Shown one piece after another: positions 33,795 through 45,990 of a DNA stretch of 64,000 bases; position 1 is the first letter of the stretch; every line of letters begins with the position of its first letter. The notes beneath the pieces are model-generated. The model was not told where the DNA came from and did not search any database. It saw only the letters and a list, made by a program, of their open reading frames with translations. The stretch covers positions 94,036,238 through 94,100,237 of the forward strand of contig CM026426.1 of the NCBI GenBank assembly GCA_014871385.1, in the 5' to 3' direction. The DNA comes from Ceratodon purpureus. Lineage: Eukaryota; Streptophyta; Bryopsida; Pseudoditrichales; Ditrichaceae. Made by a program: the position numbers and the translations under genes.

Positions 33795-36700
33795 GCACCC
33801 CTGTTACCTTTACCCAACCTACGACCAGAAACTAGGCCCCCCTTGGCTCCTTGTTCCAGTTGTGGAAAAATACATGGAGGACGCTGCTGGTACGCTAACA
33901 CCTCACCACGACCTGAGGATACCCGACGCCCTCGGCCTACCGCGGCAACCATATACCCTGAAGAAATAAACGTAGATGCATTTCAACCTAGCCGAGGAGA
34001 TGCGTGCTGGGAATGCGGTTCGTTAAATCATAAACAAGGCCAGTGCCCTCAGTTACACCAACGATGGGCTCAGTATCGTTCCAACCCCGGCCAGCAAGGA
34101 ACCATGGAAAATCCAAAGGGGCCTGGAACTCCTAGAAGGGGCGGAGTCACACTAACTGAAGTACACGGAGTGGAAACCGGTGTGTCCACTATTAGTACTG
34201 CAGTAGTAACGACCCGATCCAAGGCTCCCACGGAAAATCACGTGGTTGAACACCGCAAACCTTTTTCAGAAAATCACTGGGAAAGACTCCATAGGATACG
34301 ACAGGACTTACAAGAAGGCCTAGAAAATTCACATACATCTTCACCTTTGCAGCAGATCTTAGACGATACCAATGTTACCATCACGTTATCCAAATTGATC
34401 AAGTTAAGCCCTGAACTCCAAAAATACCTACAGCAGACAGCCATACCTGAAGGAACAACCGACCCAGAAGTCATTGAAGTTAATGCTACTACTCTGGACC
34501 CAGATGCCTCGGTAATCCATTTACAACTAGGGACTCATGAAGTAGCCAATGTCTTGGTAGATGGAGGCTCTGGAGTGAACGTTATGAGCAATCACCTGAG
34601 AAAACAATTGGGACTACCCTCACCACGGTTGGCCCATTTCATCCTACGAATGGCGAATGATGCCCCAGTAACACCCTTGGGTATCTTGTCCACGGTAGCC
34701 ATTACCACACATGGTGTGTCGACACCAGCCACTTTTGTCATCATTGAAATGCCAGATAGTAGTAATTTCCCGGTAATCTTGAGACGGCCCTGGTTGAGAG
34801 ACATGAATGCCATCCACGACTGGTCTAGAAATCAGATACGGATACAATGCCAAGGGAAAACAGTCGTAATCCCCGTAGATAGCTGCATCACCAAGGCTCG
34901 AGCCAACCAGATTCGACACAATGCGGGAACTAACTGGGCCGGTGGACTATCACCCAAACAAGAAGCCATGGTGTTTCAGGTCAACCCTGATTTAATCCCA
35001 GTAGCGGAAATACATTTGGCCAGCATGGTGGCTGAACAAGACCAAATGGATATACCACCTCATTTTTCCCAGGAACTCCAAGAAAACATTACAGTTAACG
35101 CCGTCCCTGCCAACCAAACCTTGCAGAACGAAATAATTACAGGATGGTTCCATGGAGCCAAGGACAAGGTCGAGTTAGTAAACCTGGGAACAGATGAAAA
35201 ACCCAAATACATCAAGATCAACGCTGACGCTCCCAAATCCATCAAACAAGCCGCGATTGCCCTGTTCCATGAATATCAGGATATTTTCGCTTGGGGCCAT
35301 GAAGATCTCAAGGGAATACCTGCAACCTTGGCAGAACATACCATAGATTTGGTACCAAATGCAACCCCGATACAGCAACGGAGATACAGGATGAACCCCA
35401 ATTATGCGGAAAGAGTCAAGGCCGAGTTAGACAAACTTTTGAAGGCCAAGTTTATTTCGCCAGTGGACTCCGCTCCCTGTCTGTCTCCCATGGTTATTAT
35501 TCCCAAGAAAAATGGGACATTAAGAATTTGCGTAGATTTTCGCAAATTAAATGCAGCCACAAAAAAGGACCATTACCCCTTGCCTTACATGGAAGAAATT
35601 ATAGATGAAGTGGCAGGCCATGAAATGTATTCATTTTTAGATTGTTTTTCAGGATATTACCAAGTTGCCATGGCTGAGCAGGATAAAAATAAAACGGCAT
35701 TTTCTACTGAATGGGGGCCTTATCAGTTTGAACGAATGCCTTTTGGAGCCAAAAATGCCCCTATGACATTCCAACGTGTCATGGAATTAATATTCCGGCC
35801 ATACTTGAAAAGATTCTTTTGGATTTACTTAGACGATGGAACGGTTTATGGCCACATTAAAGATCACATTTCTCAACTCCGGCAAATATTTGAAGCTTGC
35901 CGTGCCAATGGAGTAAGTCTCAATGCTGAGAAATGCATGTTCCTTTTCTTTGCTGGAGTAATCCTGGGGTACATTGTTTGTAAGTACGGAAAACTCCCTA
36001 ACCCCGAAAAAATCAAGGACATCTTGGAAATCACCCCACCCAAGGATCAAAAGGGCATTCAACGCCTGTTAGGACTCTCACAATTCAATCGCATATACAT
36101 AGAAAAGTTAGCACATATTACCGCTCCAATCACGGCTTTAAATCATGCCAAATACAAGTATCCCCAAGACTGGACCCAAGAAGCCTAGGCCGCCCTTGAA
36201 AAAATTAAGCTAGCCTATTCCCGTGCTCCCATTCTCATTGCGCCAGACTCGTCCAAACCATTCCATGTTCATACAGACGCATCCAATATTGCCGTGGGAG
36301 TCATGCTAGCCCAAAATGTAAATGGGAAATATGACCAACCAGTGGCTTACGCCAGTCGCCTATTAAACCAAGCAGAAAAGAATTATTCTACAACTGAACG
36401 AGAAGCCTTGGTTATGATTTATGCTGTTAAAAAATTTCGACACTATTTACTTGGAAACAAGTTCCGCTTCATGGTCGACCATCACAGCTTGTCCTACTTG
36501 GTAAATCAGCCCTTAGTAACAGGCCGCGTTGCTCGCTGGATAATGATCCTCCTGGAGTATGATTTTGAGGTAGTTTATGTTCCCGGTAAACGTCACATAG
36601 TAGCTGACTATCTATCCAGGGACTCCAAGGCTACCGAGGAGGGAATTGATGATTCGTTCAACGAATCTTACATTCAGACTGCGAGTCTGGAAGTTGATAT

Positions 36701-38300
36701 CCCTGGTGATTGGCGGGGAGACATAATGAGATATCTCACTCAAGGCACTACACCCCCAGGACTTTCTGGCACTAGACGGGTTAGCTTTGTCCGATCAACC
36801 CTGCCATACACAGTCGTCCAAGGGCAACTTTACAGACGCGGCCTCGATAATGAAACACGACTCTGTGTACCGACAGGAGAAGAACAGAACATTATAGCTA
36901 TTCTCCATGACGGCCCAGCCGGGGGCCATCAAGGCCCAGAAACCACGATTAAAAAGATTTTGGGGGCCCGCTACTGGTGGCCAACACTGCACAAGGATGT
37001 CCACGCCCATGTTAAAAATTGTCATGCATGTCAGATTTCTACAACAAATTTTCAACATCAGGGCCGAGTTCCCTTAAAATCAATCCCACCGTTAGGACCA
37101 TTCCAACGCTGGGGGCTGGATTTCGTTGGTCCCATTCATCCTGCAACAAAGCAAGGCTATAAATACATCCTGGTAGCCACGGATTATACCACAAAGTGGG
37201 TCGAGGCCAAGCCCTTGAGAACCAATACTGCCGTGGTTACCGCATCTTTCATATATGACAATATTATTACACGTTTTGGCTGCCCCTTGGAAATTGTATC
37301 GGACCAAGGTAGCCACTTTGTTAATGCGGTTATTGAGGACTTGTTAGATAACCATATCATTAAACACCGGACCAGCACTGTCTACTACCCCCAAGGGAAT
37401 GGTCAGGCCGAATCTACGAACAAAACCTTGATCAACATGCTAAGAAGGTTCATCCATGCTAACCAGAGTGATTGGGATGATTGCTTACCAGCTGCCCTAT
37501 GGGCTTATCGTGTAGCCACGAAAACCGCGACTCAGGTTAGCCTGTTCGAAATGGTCTATGGAACCCAGCCCTTATTACCCACGGAATACATAGCCCCTAC
37601 TTTCCAATCCTTGCAAACCAAGGATTTAGCGCCTCATAGAGTTTTAGCTGCTCGAATCCAGGACATCCATCATTTGGAAGAAATCAGGGCTCTAGCAATT
37701 AAAAACATCCAAAACAGGCAGGAACTAACAGCAAAACACTTCCAGTCCACCAAGCCAGTCAGGGTTTTTCAGAAAGGTGACCAAGTGTTATGGTGCCCCA
37801 GGGACCCCAAGTTACGAAAAACAAAATTCGAATCCATTTGGCATGGGCCGTACAGGGTACAGTTAGCACTCCCTAATAACACCGTGTTGCTCGTAAATTG
37901 TGAGAATTTTGATCACCATGCAACCATCGTCAATTCCACTAAATTAAAACACTACCATACGGCACAACCAACCACAACACCCACGCTTAGTCTTGGAGAC
38001 ATTTACAAAAAATTAGCCAATGAAGCCCACGCTAATTTGGAGGACGCGGATAGCTTAGACCCTGAACCCAAGGAATCCACTGCCACCGTGGAAGTTCATG
38101 TTAGTCACATACGGGTCTGCCTCCCAGTTGGCCAGGGACACCTTGGATGTCATGACAATGGGACACAATCAAATTTTGCTAGTCCCCGCATCATTAGGCC
38201 CCCGCCGCCACCATCATCGCCACCCTGTGGACTAGATAGCCTACACTATGTCACCCCCTGCCCCTCCCCATCAGTCCAGTCGAGGCCGCCAAGGATCTAG
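33795..38300 (+). CDS. pol: Pol polyprotein (nucleocapsid knuckles, PR, RT, RNase H, integrase), broken by one internal TAG
   Basis: Same frame as gag, with no ATG of its own near the start. The aspartic protease motif [10 protein letters not shown] is near 34557. Reverse transcriptase spans about 35400-36000 with [15 protein letters not shown] and the catalytic YLDDG near 35830. A TAG at 36186-36188 falls just after RT, then RNase H follows ([31 protein letters not shown]). Integrase has the H..H..C..C zinc finger (to CHACQ, about 37030) and the DD35E residues at DFVGP (about 37120), VSDQGSHF (about 37300) and GQAEST (about 37405), then a GPYRV motif. The protein copies RNA to DNA and inserts it. 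With two TAGs, full-length product would need readthrough. Confidence 0.9.
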
Positions 38301-38504
38301 GGACAATCATCAGTTCACCAAGGGTCGCTCCCACTCACTGCTCCTCTCTCACCATGCCCTTGTCTTCTTCCTCCCTGGGTTTCCATGCGCACTGGCTCCT
38401 TTGTAGTCACTCTCCACAGCGACCCTCGGCATTCCATTTCGCCACAGCTTCCTCATCCCCTCCTTCTTCCCTGGACCTTCCCCACAGTACGCCCAGTGTT
38501 AGTC

Positions 38505-40681
38505 ATGGCGAAGAACAAGAAACCATACCCTCCTTTCTATGTCCCAAGGATGATTCTAGAGTGGAAACGCAAACCGGACCTTATTTGGCATACCGAGGTG
38601 GGATTAGGCAAGTATCTAACACTGCTAGAGGGAAAGGTCAACATCAAACATTGTAATGACTTCGTGACATCCATGCGAGCCAAGGACGAAACAGAGCTTT
38701 ACCCGTCCGGGATGGTGGAGGGCGTGCTGGTGCAGTTTTCCGCGCGCTACCTACACAAGTTCTTCGGATGGGACGGATTGGGCGCCACCACCTGGAGCAG
38801 CGACTGCCGATATCCTCAGCCCGACATTGCAGCCCGCGTCGGCAACCTGCAACTCAAGGAAGACAAAAGGTACGATGTTTTCGCCTTGGGTGACCATATG
38901 CAAGATCCATGGTTTTCGCGGATGCGAGGAGTGCTTAGCCAAGTTTATTTTCAGAACAACTGTAATGGCATTAAGCCAGAACAGTTGTCTCTGCTTCTCA
39001 TGGCCGACCAAGGCGAGAAGATCAATTGGGGCATGCTGGTAGAGGAGAACTTCCGCATCCAGCTGTTGGGACATCGGAAGGATCTCGACTACCACAGCCC
39101 CATTGGGCCGTTTCTCACAGCCTACATCCAGAATTACTTGGCGTTTCATAGAAGACATGGTAAGGGGCCACTCATAAGGACCTTTTTTGACATCCAGCGG
39201 GAGCTCGCTACAGTTGCAGCACGAGATCCGAGTCTTCCAGGTCCAAGCAAACGCCCACGAAGTGAGGAACCTGCCAAGACACCAGGGGCAACATCAGCAC
39301 CAACAACAGCCACAGCATGGGGACCATGGGCAACACGATTCCACACCAAGAGTACCGCCATTTCCGAATGCGTGGGGGAGATGTTGGAATGGATCCGCAA
39401 GGCCGAGCTGGAGAAGCAGGAGCAGAGCAATATGGAGGAGCGTTACAAACGCAAGGTGACCACGGCTGTCCAGGGAGCCCGAGACTAGGCCCAACGAGTC
39501 CTCGACAATACTCATGCAGAGTACCACCAGCAGATAGAAGAGAAGGACCAGACCCTGTCCAATTTGCGCCATCAGGTTGCTAACTTGGAACTGGAGCTCC
39601 ATGCCACGCAAGACCACGTAGACACACTCTCCAAGGAAAAAGCCAGTGCAGGGGAACGTATCCAACACCTGGAGCAGCAAGGGCAGGAGTATTTAGCACG
39701 CTCCAAGACCCTCACAGCGCAGAATGAGACCTTGAGGCTGGGGCAGAAACCAGAGGAGACCACAGACCTTCAAGACCAGAGGACCACGGCTGAACAAGCT
39801 CTCCAAGAGTTCGAGGCTAACAAGCTGGGTTGGATCCACACCGCTGCCAAGTTGATCGCCAACAACGCCTACACATGGCTTCGCGAACATCCTGCTACGA
39901 CAGCCGAACCTCCCCAAGAGCTTTTCGACCATTGCATTGACACTACGCTGGCTACTTTAGAGATGGAGCAGTCAGAAAATGACTGGGAGAACATGGAGCT
40001 GGATCCCATGGATCTCGAGTCTTTGGACATGGAAGCCTTGTCACTACCTTCCTCAGCGGTGATTGGGACAGTACCAACCAGCCCCCCCCCCAAGCACCAC
40101 AGGAGGAAACGCGACCTTCAAACCTCATCATCCCGAATGTCCATGACCGAGCAGAACGTGTAGACATCCCCGACCAATTCACCGACCCCGAAGACACCCC
40201 CCAGCCGTCACCGAACCTGCAACCACAGCTGCAACCTCCACAACCACAGGTGAATTCCCCGGTACCCATGCGTTCCAAGTCTATTAAACATCATAAGGAT
40301 GCCTTGAGAAAAATAGAGGAAGAATATGATCTCGAGGAAGAAAACAGCGATGAAGAAGAAGCCAAGGAAGAGTTAGCGACTGCAATTACAGAGGTCAAGC
40401 GTTATTTTGAAGCTAACCCTGACCTAGTTGCTTTGTACAGCGACACCGAGGCTAATCATGTGCAATGCCCTGCCTGCAATAAAATCCTAGGAAAAACAGT
40501 ATACGACATTTATCAGCATGCCATGACTTCTAGGACCAAACACAACCTAATCCATCGGGGTGTTGGTGCAGCCATAGCCGCAATACATGGCGATCAAGCT
40601 CCACCCCGCCGTCTCGCACAGCTGCCCAGGGAAGAAACGCGGCCCGATCGACGACCCGCCCACCGACGCACGCGTGGCTGA
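38505..40681 (+). CDS. Third ORF after integrase: plant-mobile-domain-like, coiled coil and zinc motif, broken
   Basis: The region after pol stays open in the pol frame past the TAG at 38298 to a candidate ATG at 38505 (MAKNKKPYPPFYV), just after an acceptor-like CTTCCCCACAG, so a spliced subgenomic RNA is possible. Residues around KYLHKFFGW..ADQGEKINWGMLVEENFRIQL resemble the plant-mobile/putative plant transposon protein domains that accompany Gypsy-type elements. A TAG at 39486 is followed in frame by a long coiled coil (RHQVANLELELHATQD). The frame is then lost at a ten-C tract (40082-40091) and continues in another frame through an acidic region and a C2H2-like motif (CPACNKIL..H..H, about 40470-40530) to TGA at 40679. 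Function unknown; position resembles env-like ORFs, but I see no signal peptide or membrane segment. Confidence 0.6.
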
Positions 40682-40710
40682 ACCTCCAATCCGGGACGGA
40701 TTGTGCTCTC

Positions 40711-40725
40711 GGAAGGAGGGCTAAA
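40711..40725 (+). promoter_or_regulatory. Polypurine tract
   Basis: GGAAGGAGGGCTAAA lies directly before the 3' LTR, the expected place for the plus-strand primer. Confidence 0.65.
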
Positions 40726-41381
40726 TGTTACCTACAACAGCCACGGCGATCAAGGTAACCAGGGGCGGTGAAGACTAGCAGTTAGAGGAAGGAGCAGTCG
40801 AAGCAGGGAAGTCGTAGTTATAGCAGAAAGATAGGACAGAACTTAGTATAAACAGGGTAGCTAGGGGAAAGCTTACACTCTTCAGTTTTTGTGACGATGT
40901 TGAGCCAGGATACTTGGTACGCTTGTGTTTTCTTTGTAAGCTGGGGCTCCATTGCTCCACGATGCCTTGGGTGTCTCGGATAATACACTCCCTCCCTCCT
41001 TTTACTTGCACTTACTCTGTTCCGACTCTTGCACCCTGAGCTGCTTGCTAACCCTAGTCTGACCTCGTTGGGCATGTTGTCTCTCTCTACCTTTTTCCTC
41101 GTCCTCCCACACAGTCGGTTCTCCTTCCTGAGACAAGGAACTGTTCCGTCCTTTCATCATCCGGGTACCTAGTCACCTTAGCTAGACCTCATTCGCCTTG
41201 GCTTCCAGGTCGGCCTTGACGAACCTCCAACGGTCTTGGTCCTGGCTCTGGGACCCCCCTTGTTCCTATGACCATACGGCTCCTCCTAAGACCCTATGAC
41301 CGTGTACCCTGGTTATAGGTGTTCACGGTCCCCTTGGTTATAACCGCACCTAGCAACTCCATCCGTCCAGCCCAGATAACA
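40726..41381 (+). repeat. 3' LTR (656 bp)
   Basis: Equal in length to the 5' LTR, with two substitutions, followed by GCAAT. Confidence 0.95.
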
Positions 41382-41386
41382 GCAAT
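41382..41386. repeat. Target-site duplication GCAAT, right
   Basis: Pairs with 32227-32231. Confidence 0.9.
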
Positions 41387-43950
41387 GGGTTGCATATTTC
41401 ACGGTTTCTCCAAAGTCTACAGATTGCTTTTGGTTGCCCGGTCAGGTATCGGTGCTTCGACCTTAATATCGTTTACCAATTTCACCACTAAGGTGGAGGC
41501 ACCTATAACCGACCAGTTAAGGGATTTGCCACTAAGATTGGAAGTGTATAAGTTGAGGGAGATTTTTCCTTGAAGGAGAAATAGATTTAAGGAGGAATGT
41601 ACCTTTAAATGTCATGTTCACTTCAATATTTAATTTACTATAAATTTTGAAAGACATTTTTTTTTGTAATACATATAACCGATATGTAGACCCACCTAAA
41701 ACCAACCACCATGACACCAAAACTTGATCAGTGTGCTACTACCAAAATATTCATGTATGATTCCCTTTGATTCCCTTTGATTCCCTTTCTACCAATCATG
41801 TTTGATACTTTCTTCTAGATCTCCCAAGATTTTGAAAAGTAAGTGGTTGGAAATGGAGGTCGGAAATGGAGAAGTCTACTGGTTAGTTATGGGTACCTGG
41901 TCGGCTGAGGGTGCCTCCACCTTAACCCTTTGGAGCCCAAGGAACCAGAATGTGGTTGCGAAACTCAGTTGGAGATTAATATCTTGAAATCCAAAATGAA
42001 TTTGCTCTCGATTATATCTGTTCAGATTTACGTTCTTTCTACAGGCTCACAATGCAACAATCAGATCTCAATTTGGAGTAGTGTAGAGGGTCCAAATCGA
42101 TAAGAATACGTCACTGTAGCAATATACAGCAATGAAAAGAAAGGAGGAATTGAAGAGAACACGGAGAGGAGAGTACAAAAGATAAGGGTCTTGGTGGCAT
42201 GAACTTTGCTCATGAAAAAAGTTTTAGTCAATGAGTGGTTGTTTCTGTTGACATTGTAAATGTAGATGGATGATTCTCTAGAAAAAGAAGTGATGTGTCA
42301 TTGGAGTAAGGCTAAAAATGATTGCCATAACGATACACATCCTTGTCGATACGGTATTACAGAAATATTGTACATGTAGTGTATTATAGGAAAATTTAGT
42401 AGATTTGAGGTTTTTTATTTACTTTTTTTCTTTTATGCCTACATTCTAATTCTTCAACCGTTGTGGATTGCATTACATTTGAGTCATGTCAATGAGGCCT
42501 AGTATACAAAAAACATGCTAAACCGTATACTATTTTCATGCCTAAACCTTAAAAATCCTCTAGATCTTTTACTAATTTAGCACATAAATATTTTTGATTT
42601 ATCCTAAAGATGTTAACATGTAACATAGCTGAACCGCTCTTTTACTAAATTTAGAAATTTATTCCAAGACTTATGGGGTTCTAAACTTACACCCACTGAA
42701 AAATTACACAAAATTGCAATCTAACTGTCCTCCATGTACGGATTATATACTTACGATTGGATTAGGTTCATGATTTGCCCATAGTATTCTATTTACCTTA
42801 GCTACAGTACTATACGGTTGGATACAGAGCAATATAAACCTATTTTCGTTTATTCCAAGAGTAGCGCAGAAAACGAGAAAAAACAGAGTTGCTGGAAAAA
42901 AACCCTGGGCTCCCAAGGGTTAACACCACAAACACCAAAACGAGCCACAGAGACTCCAATTACCAGAAATCAACAGAGTTCGTCCACAGGTGACGAACGA
43001 CAGACCACCTAGAAACTCATTAACGCCGGTTAAACGAATGAGACCTGTCTAGATTTCGTCGTCATAGACGACCTGAAGGCAAACGAGACAGCGACGAGTG
43101 CGAGCGAGAGCGACGAAGGACATGAGATGCAGGGTTACGAGCTTTGTGAAAGGTCTTGTTGGCGTTCAGGATCATCTCGCACGGAGCTCGTCACGTGTTG
43201 CCATTGCCGAGGGAGCGGCTGAGCTGCACAGTAAGTCACTCTGGTAAGTCTCGAGCTGTGGATTGGCACCTTCTGCACCATCATGTGCTTTGGCAGCAGA
43301 GCTTAACAGCGTCGACTGGGAGCCACGAGACCGATTTCTATTTTTATGGTATGGTGTGTCTCGTTTAGGGTTTTAGTACCCCCACCCAGTTTGCTTGATT
43401 AGGTCTGGTGGGGTTGTTTGCTTAATGGGTTTGTGTGGTTGAGTTTCGAACTTTAGGGTTGAGATCATGGTGGGCTCGTTTGGGAGGATTTACATTGAAC
43501 GGTGTGAGATTGTGCAGGATTTTTGGTGGACGTATTGAAGCGATGGGCTAGGGTTATTGTGGGCGAGAGTTCTGTAGATTGGAGTGAGAACGACTCTGAA
43601 TTTTGGAGGAGAGGGAGGGGGTTGTGGGAGAGGGAGTGGGGTAGGGGATCGTGGGTGGTAGGGATCGTAAATGAGGAAGAATTTAGAAACAAATTCGACT
43701 GGGGGAGAGGTGGACTGAGTTTGCTGCAGCTCGATGCTGAGGATTGTGCAGTGATTTGGCCGAAGTTGATCGGTGGACGCTGAGGTTTTCTTCATGGGAA
43801 GGATTTGCTGCATCTGTACAGAGAAGTGAGCGAGGTGGAAGCTGCAATTTTTTTTATTAGGGGTACTTTTTGGCGACTGGAGGTGAAGAAGCAGCTGTCG
43901 TTGGGGAAAGGTTTGAGATTCATTTTTTAACTGTTTAGCGAGAAGTGAAT
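41387..43950. other. Upstream region of CKB, no coding exon supported
   Basis: AT-rich to about 42800, with a small 10-bp tandem repeat (GATTCCCTTT, three copies at about 41759-41788), then GC-richer. The stretch 43000-43950 holds TAGGGTTTT/AGGGTT motifs and GT..AG-like sites typical of plant promoters and spliced 5' leaders, so the CKB transcription start probably lies here. Confidence 0.45.
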
Positions 43951-45990
43951 ATGTTCAAAGAACGGAGCTCATCTCTGGCAGCAGAGGTAAGAGGTGCAAA
44001 TGTGAGAGGCGGAGAGTCGTTGTATCGGGACATTACTGACAACAAGAAGCAATTAGAGGATGGAATTGAGAAATCGTCCCCTTCGACCTCGAAAGGAGGG
44101 TTCAGCAGTGAGAAGGATCGAATAGCTGCTGCTGTAACCATGAAGCAAACCCGTCGGAATTCTGGACATGAGGATAGGCCTGCATTGGAGAAGGCGAAGT
44201 ATCCAGATGATGGTGAGCCTTCTTTATGCAACTTAACTCGTATGTTTTTTCATGTTTCTTCGTTTTGAGCTATGTCCCATTTTGCTCTGTTTTAACATCG
44301 TGGATATTGGAGATCTTACATGAAGCCTTGGGGTGATTGCCTTGACTTCTTTGAAAGCGGAGAAGGATGGAATTGAGGGTATGCAATGAGTCGATTTCGT
44401 GGATATGGATTTGTTCCACTTGCATTTGGATAATCCTTAGACACTCGTTGTCACCAGCTATCATGGAATCAGAAGGGTGTGTATATCAAGTTTACAGGAT
44501 ACTCATCTGTTTTGGAAGGCATTTCAGAGAACTTATTCTGTTTTCATTGTTTATGTCGTACTTCTGACTAATTTCTTGCAGGGTATTTCAACTCGATTTT
44601 TTCAGATAGGTAGTTCTGTACGTTAAGCACCTGTGTCATTGGATATGCAAATTTCATTTCTCCCGTTCTACAAATTTGAAGTCCTAACATGAAATATATT
44701 GTTTACGCAGTGGTCGCGGAAGACTCTGAGTCAGAAAGCGAAGATTCTGATGTTAGTGGGTCAGATGGGGAGGACACTTCTTGGATATCTTGGTTCTGCG
44801 GTTTGAGAGGAAACGAGTTTTTCTGCGAGGTTGACGATGAGTACATACAGGATGACTTTAATCTAAGTGGTTTAATTAACCAAGTCCCTTATTATGACTA
44901 TGCGCTTGACCTGATCTTGGATGTGGAATCCCCTAGTGGTAACTTCTCCATCATGCTCCATATGTTAATTGCATTTATTACATTATAGTATCTCCCTGAC
45001 GCCACACAGAATGCATGTAGGTTTTCAGGGATTGTAGTAGGTGTTTGTACAAGTGGAGAAATGTTGTCTTATTTATTACCAGGAACCTTCCAAGTGGCCT
45101 TGTAACCGTGAATGTGAATCCCTCGTCTGTAAATATCATATCTGAACAAGCTCTTGTTGGATGTCGTTGCAAATGTAGATGACATACTCACTGAGGAGCA
45201 GAATGACTTGGTTGAATCTGCTGCCGAGATGTTATATGGATTGATCCACGTTCGATATATTCTAACCAGCAAAGGGATTAATGCAATGGTACGTGAGTTG
45301 TCGTGAATTGAATAATTTTTCTGCTTTAGCTTTTGTCTTCTGACAGCTTTGGCATCATTAAACATAATTTTTCACCGTCATGCGACATTTTTTCTAATCG
45401 TGTAATCTTCCGCAGCTTGAAAAGTGCAAGAATGTGGACTTTGGTCGATGCCCCCGCGTCTTCTGTTCTGGGCAACCATGCTTGCCTATGGGTCAGTCAG
45501 ACGTTCCGCGAACAAGCACCGTGAAGATATTTTGTCCTAAGTGTGAAGATATATATTACCCACGATCCAAATATCAAGGCAGTATCCTTCAGTAATCGAA
45601 ACGCGTTTTTATGATTGACTTTGTTTGATTATTGTTTTGTCCGCAACATGGGTCAGTATGCACTTAATTAGATATCCAGCGAAGTTTAATTTTTATCATG
45701 ATTGTTGTTTAGATGTCTTCATAATTAAAACAAGGTAGTTAGCGTGTTGTGTATGGTAGTTAAGATAGTCTCTTCTTTGTGCATGCATTTGTGCTTATTA
45801 TGCTTTCGGTCGTGTTCCTGAAATCATGTTCATCATCTTAACCTTTAGTACAGATATTGACGGTGCTTATTTTGGCACGACGTTTCCTCATCTTTTTTTA
45901 ATGACATATCCGTACATCAAGCCTTTGAAGCCGACGCAGAGCTACACGCCGAGAATATTTGGTTTCAAACTACATAAGAGTGCAAGGTAG
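43951..45990 (+). CDS. CKB: Casein kinase 2 regulatory (beta) subunit, five coding exons, intact
   Basis: Exons 43951-44212, 44711-44938, 45179-45288, 45416-45581 and 45854-45990 join in phase into 300 codons ending TAG at 45988. The plant-type N-terminal extension (MFKERSSS.., with [10 protein letters not shown]) leads into the acidic [20 protein letters not shown], then [18 protein letters not shown] and [13 protein letters not shown]. The zinc-binding cysteines are visible as CPRVFCSG (first pair) and CPKC (second pair); the end is [14 protein letters not shown]2 beta forms the dimeric core of the tetrameric Ser/Thr kinase in nucleus and cytosol and sets its substrate choice. All family landmarks and splice sites are present, so this is the one clear host gene. 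Exact 5' leader is not resolved. Confidence 0.95.

Larger units (their letters stand above)
32232..41381 (+). mobile_element. Ty3/Gypsy LTR retrotransposon, young insertion with extra 3' ORF
   Basis: Two 656-bp LTRs (TG..CA) flank an internal region with primer-binding site, gag, protease, reverse transcriptase, RNase H, integrase (in that order, so Ty3/Gypsy) and a third coding region. A 5-bp target duplication is intact. The LTRs differ at only two sites, so insertion is recent. The absence of a chromodomain after integrase and the TKWVEA motif point to the non-chromoviral Athila/Tat side of plant Gypsy elements; this placement is inferred. The internal region from 32961 is one reading frame to the poly-C tract at 40081, interrupted only by TAG codons at 33792, 36186, 38298 and 39486. 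As it stands it is probably non-autonomous. Confidence 0.95.
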
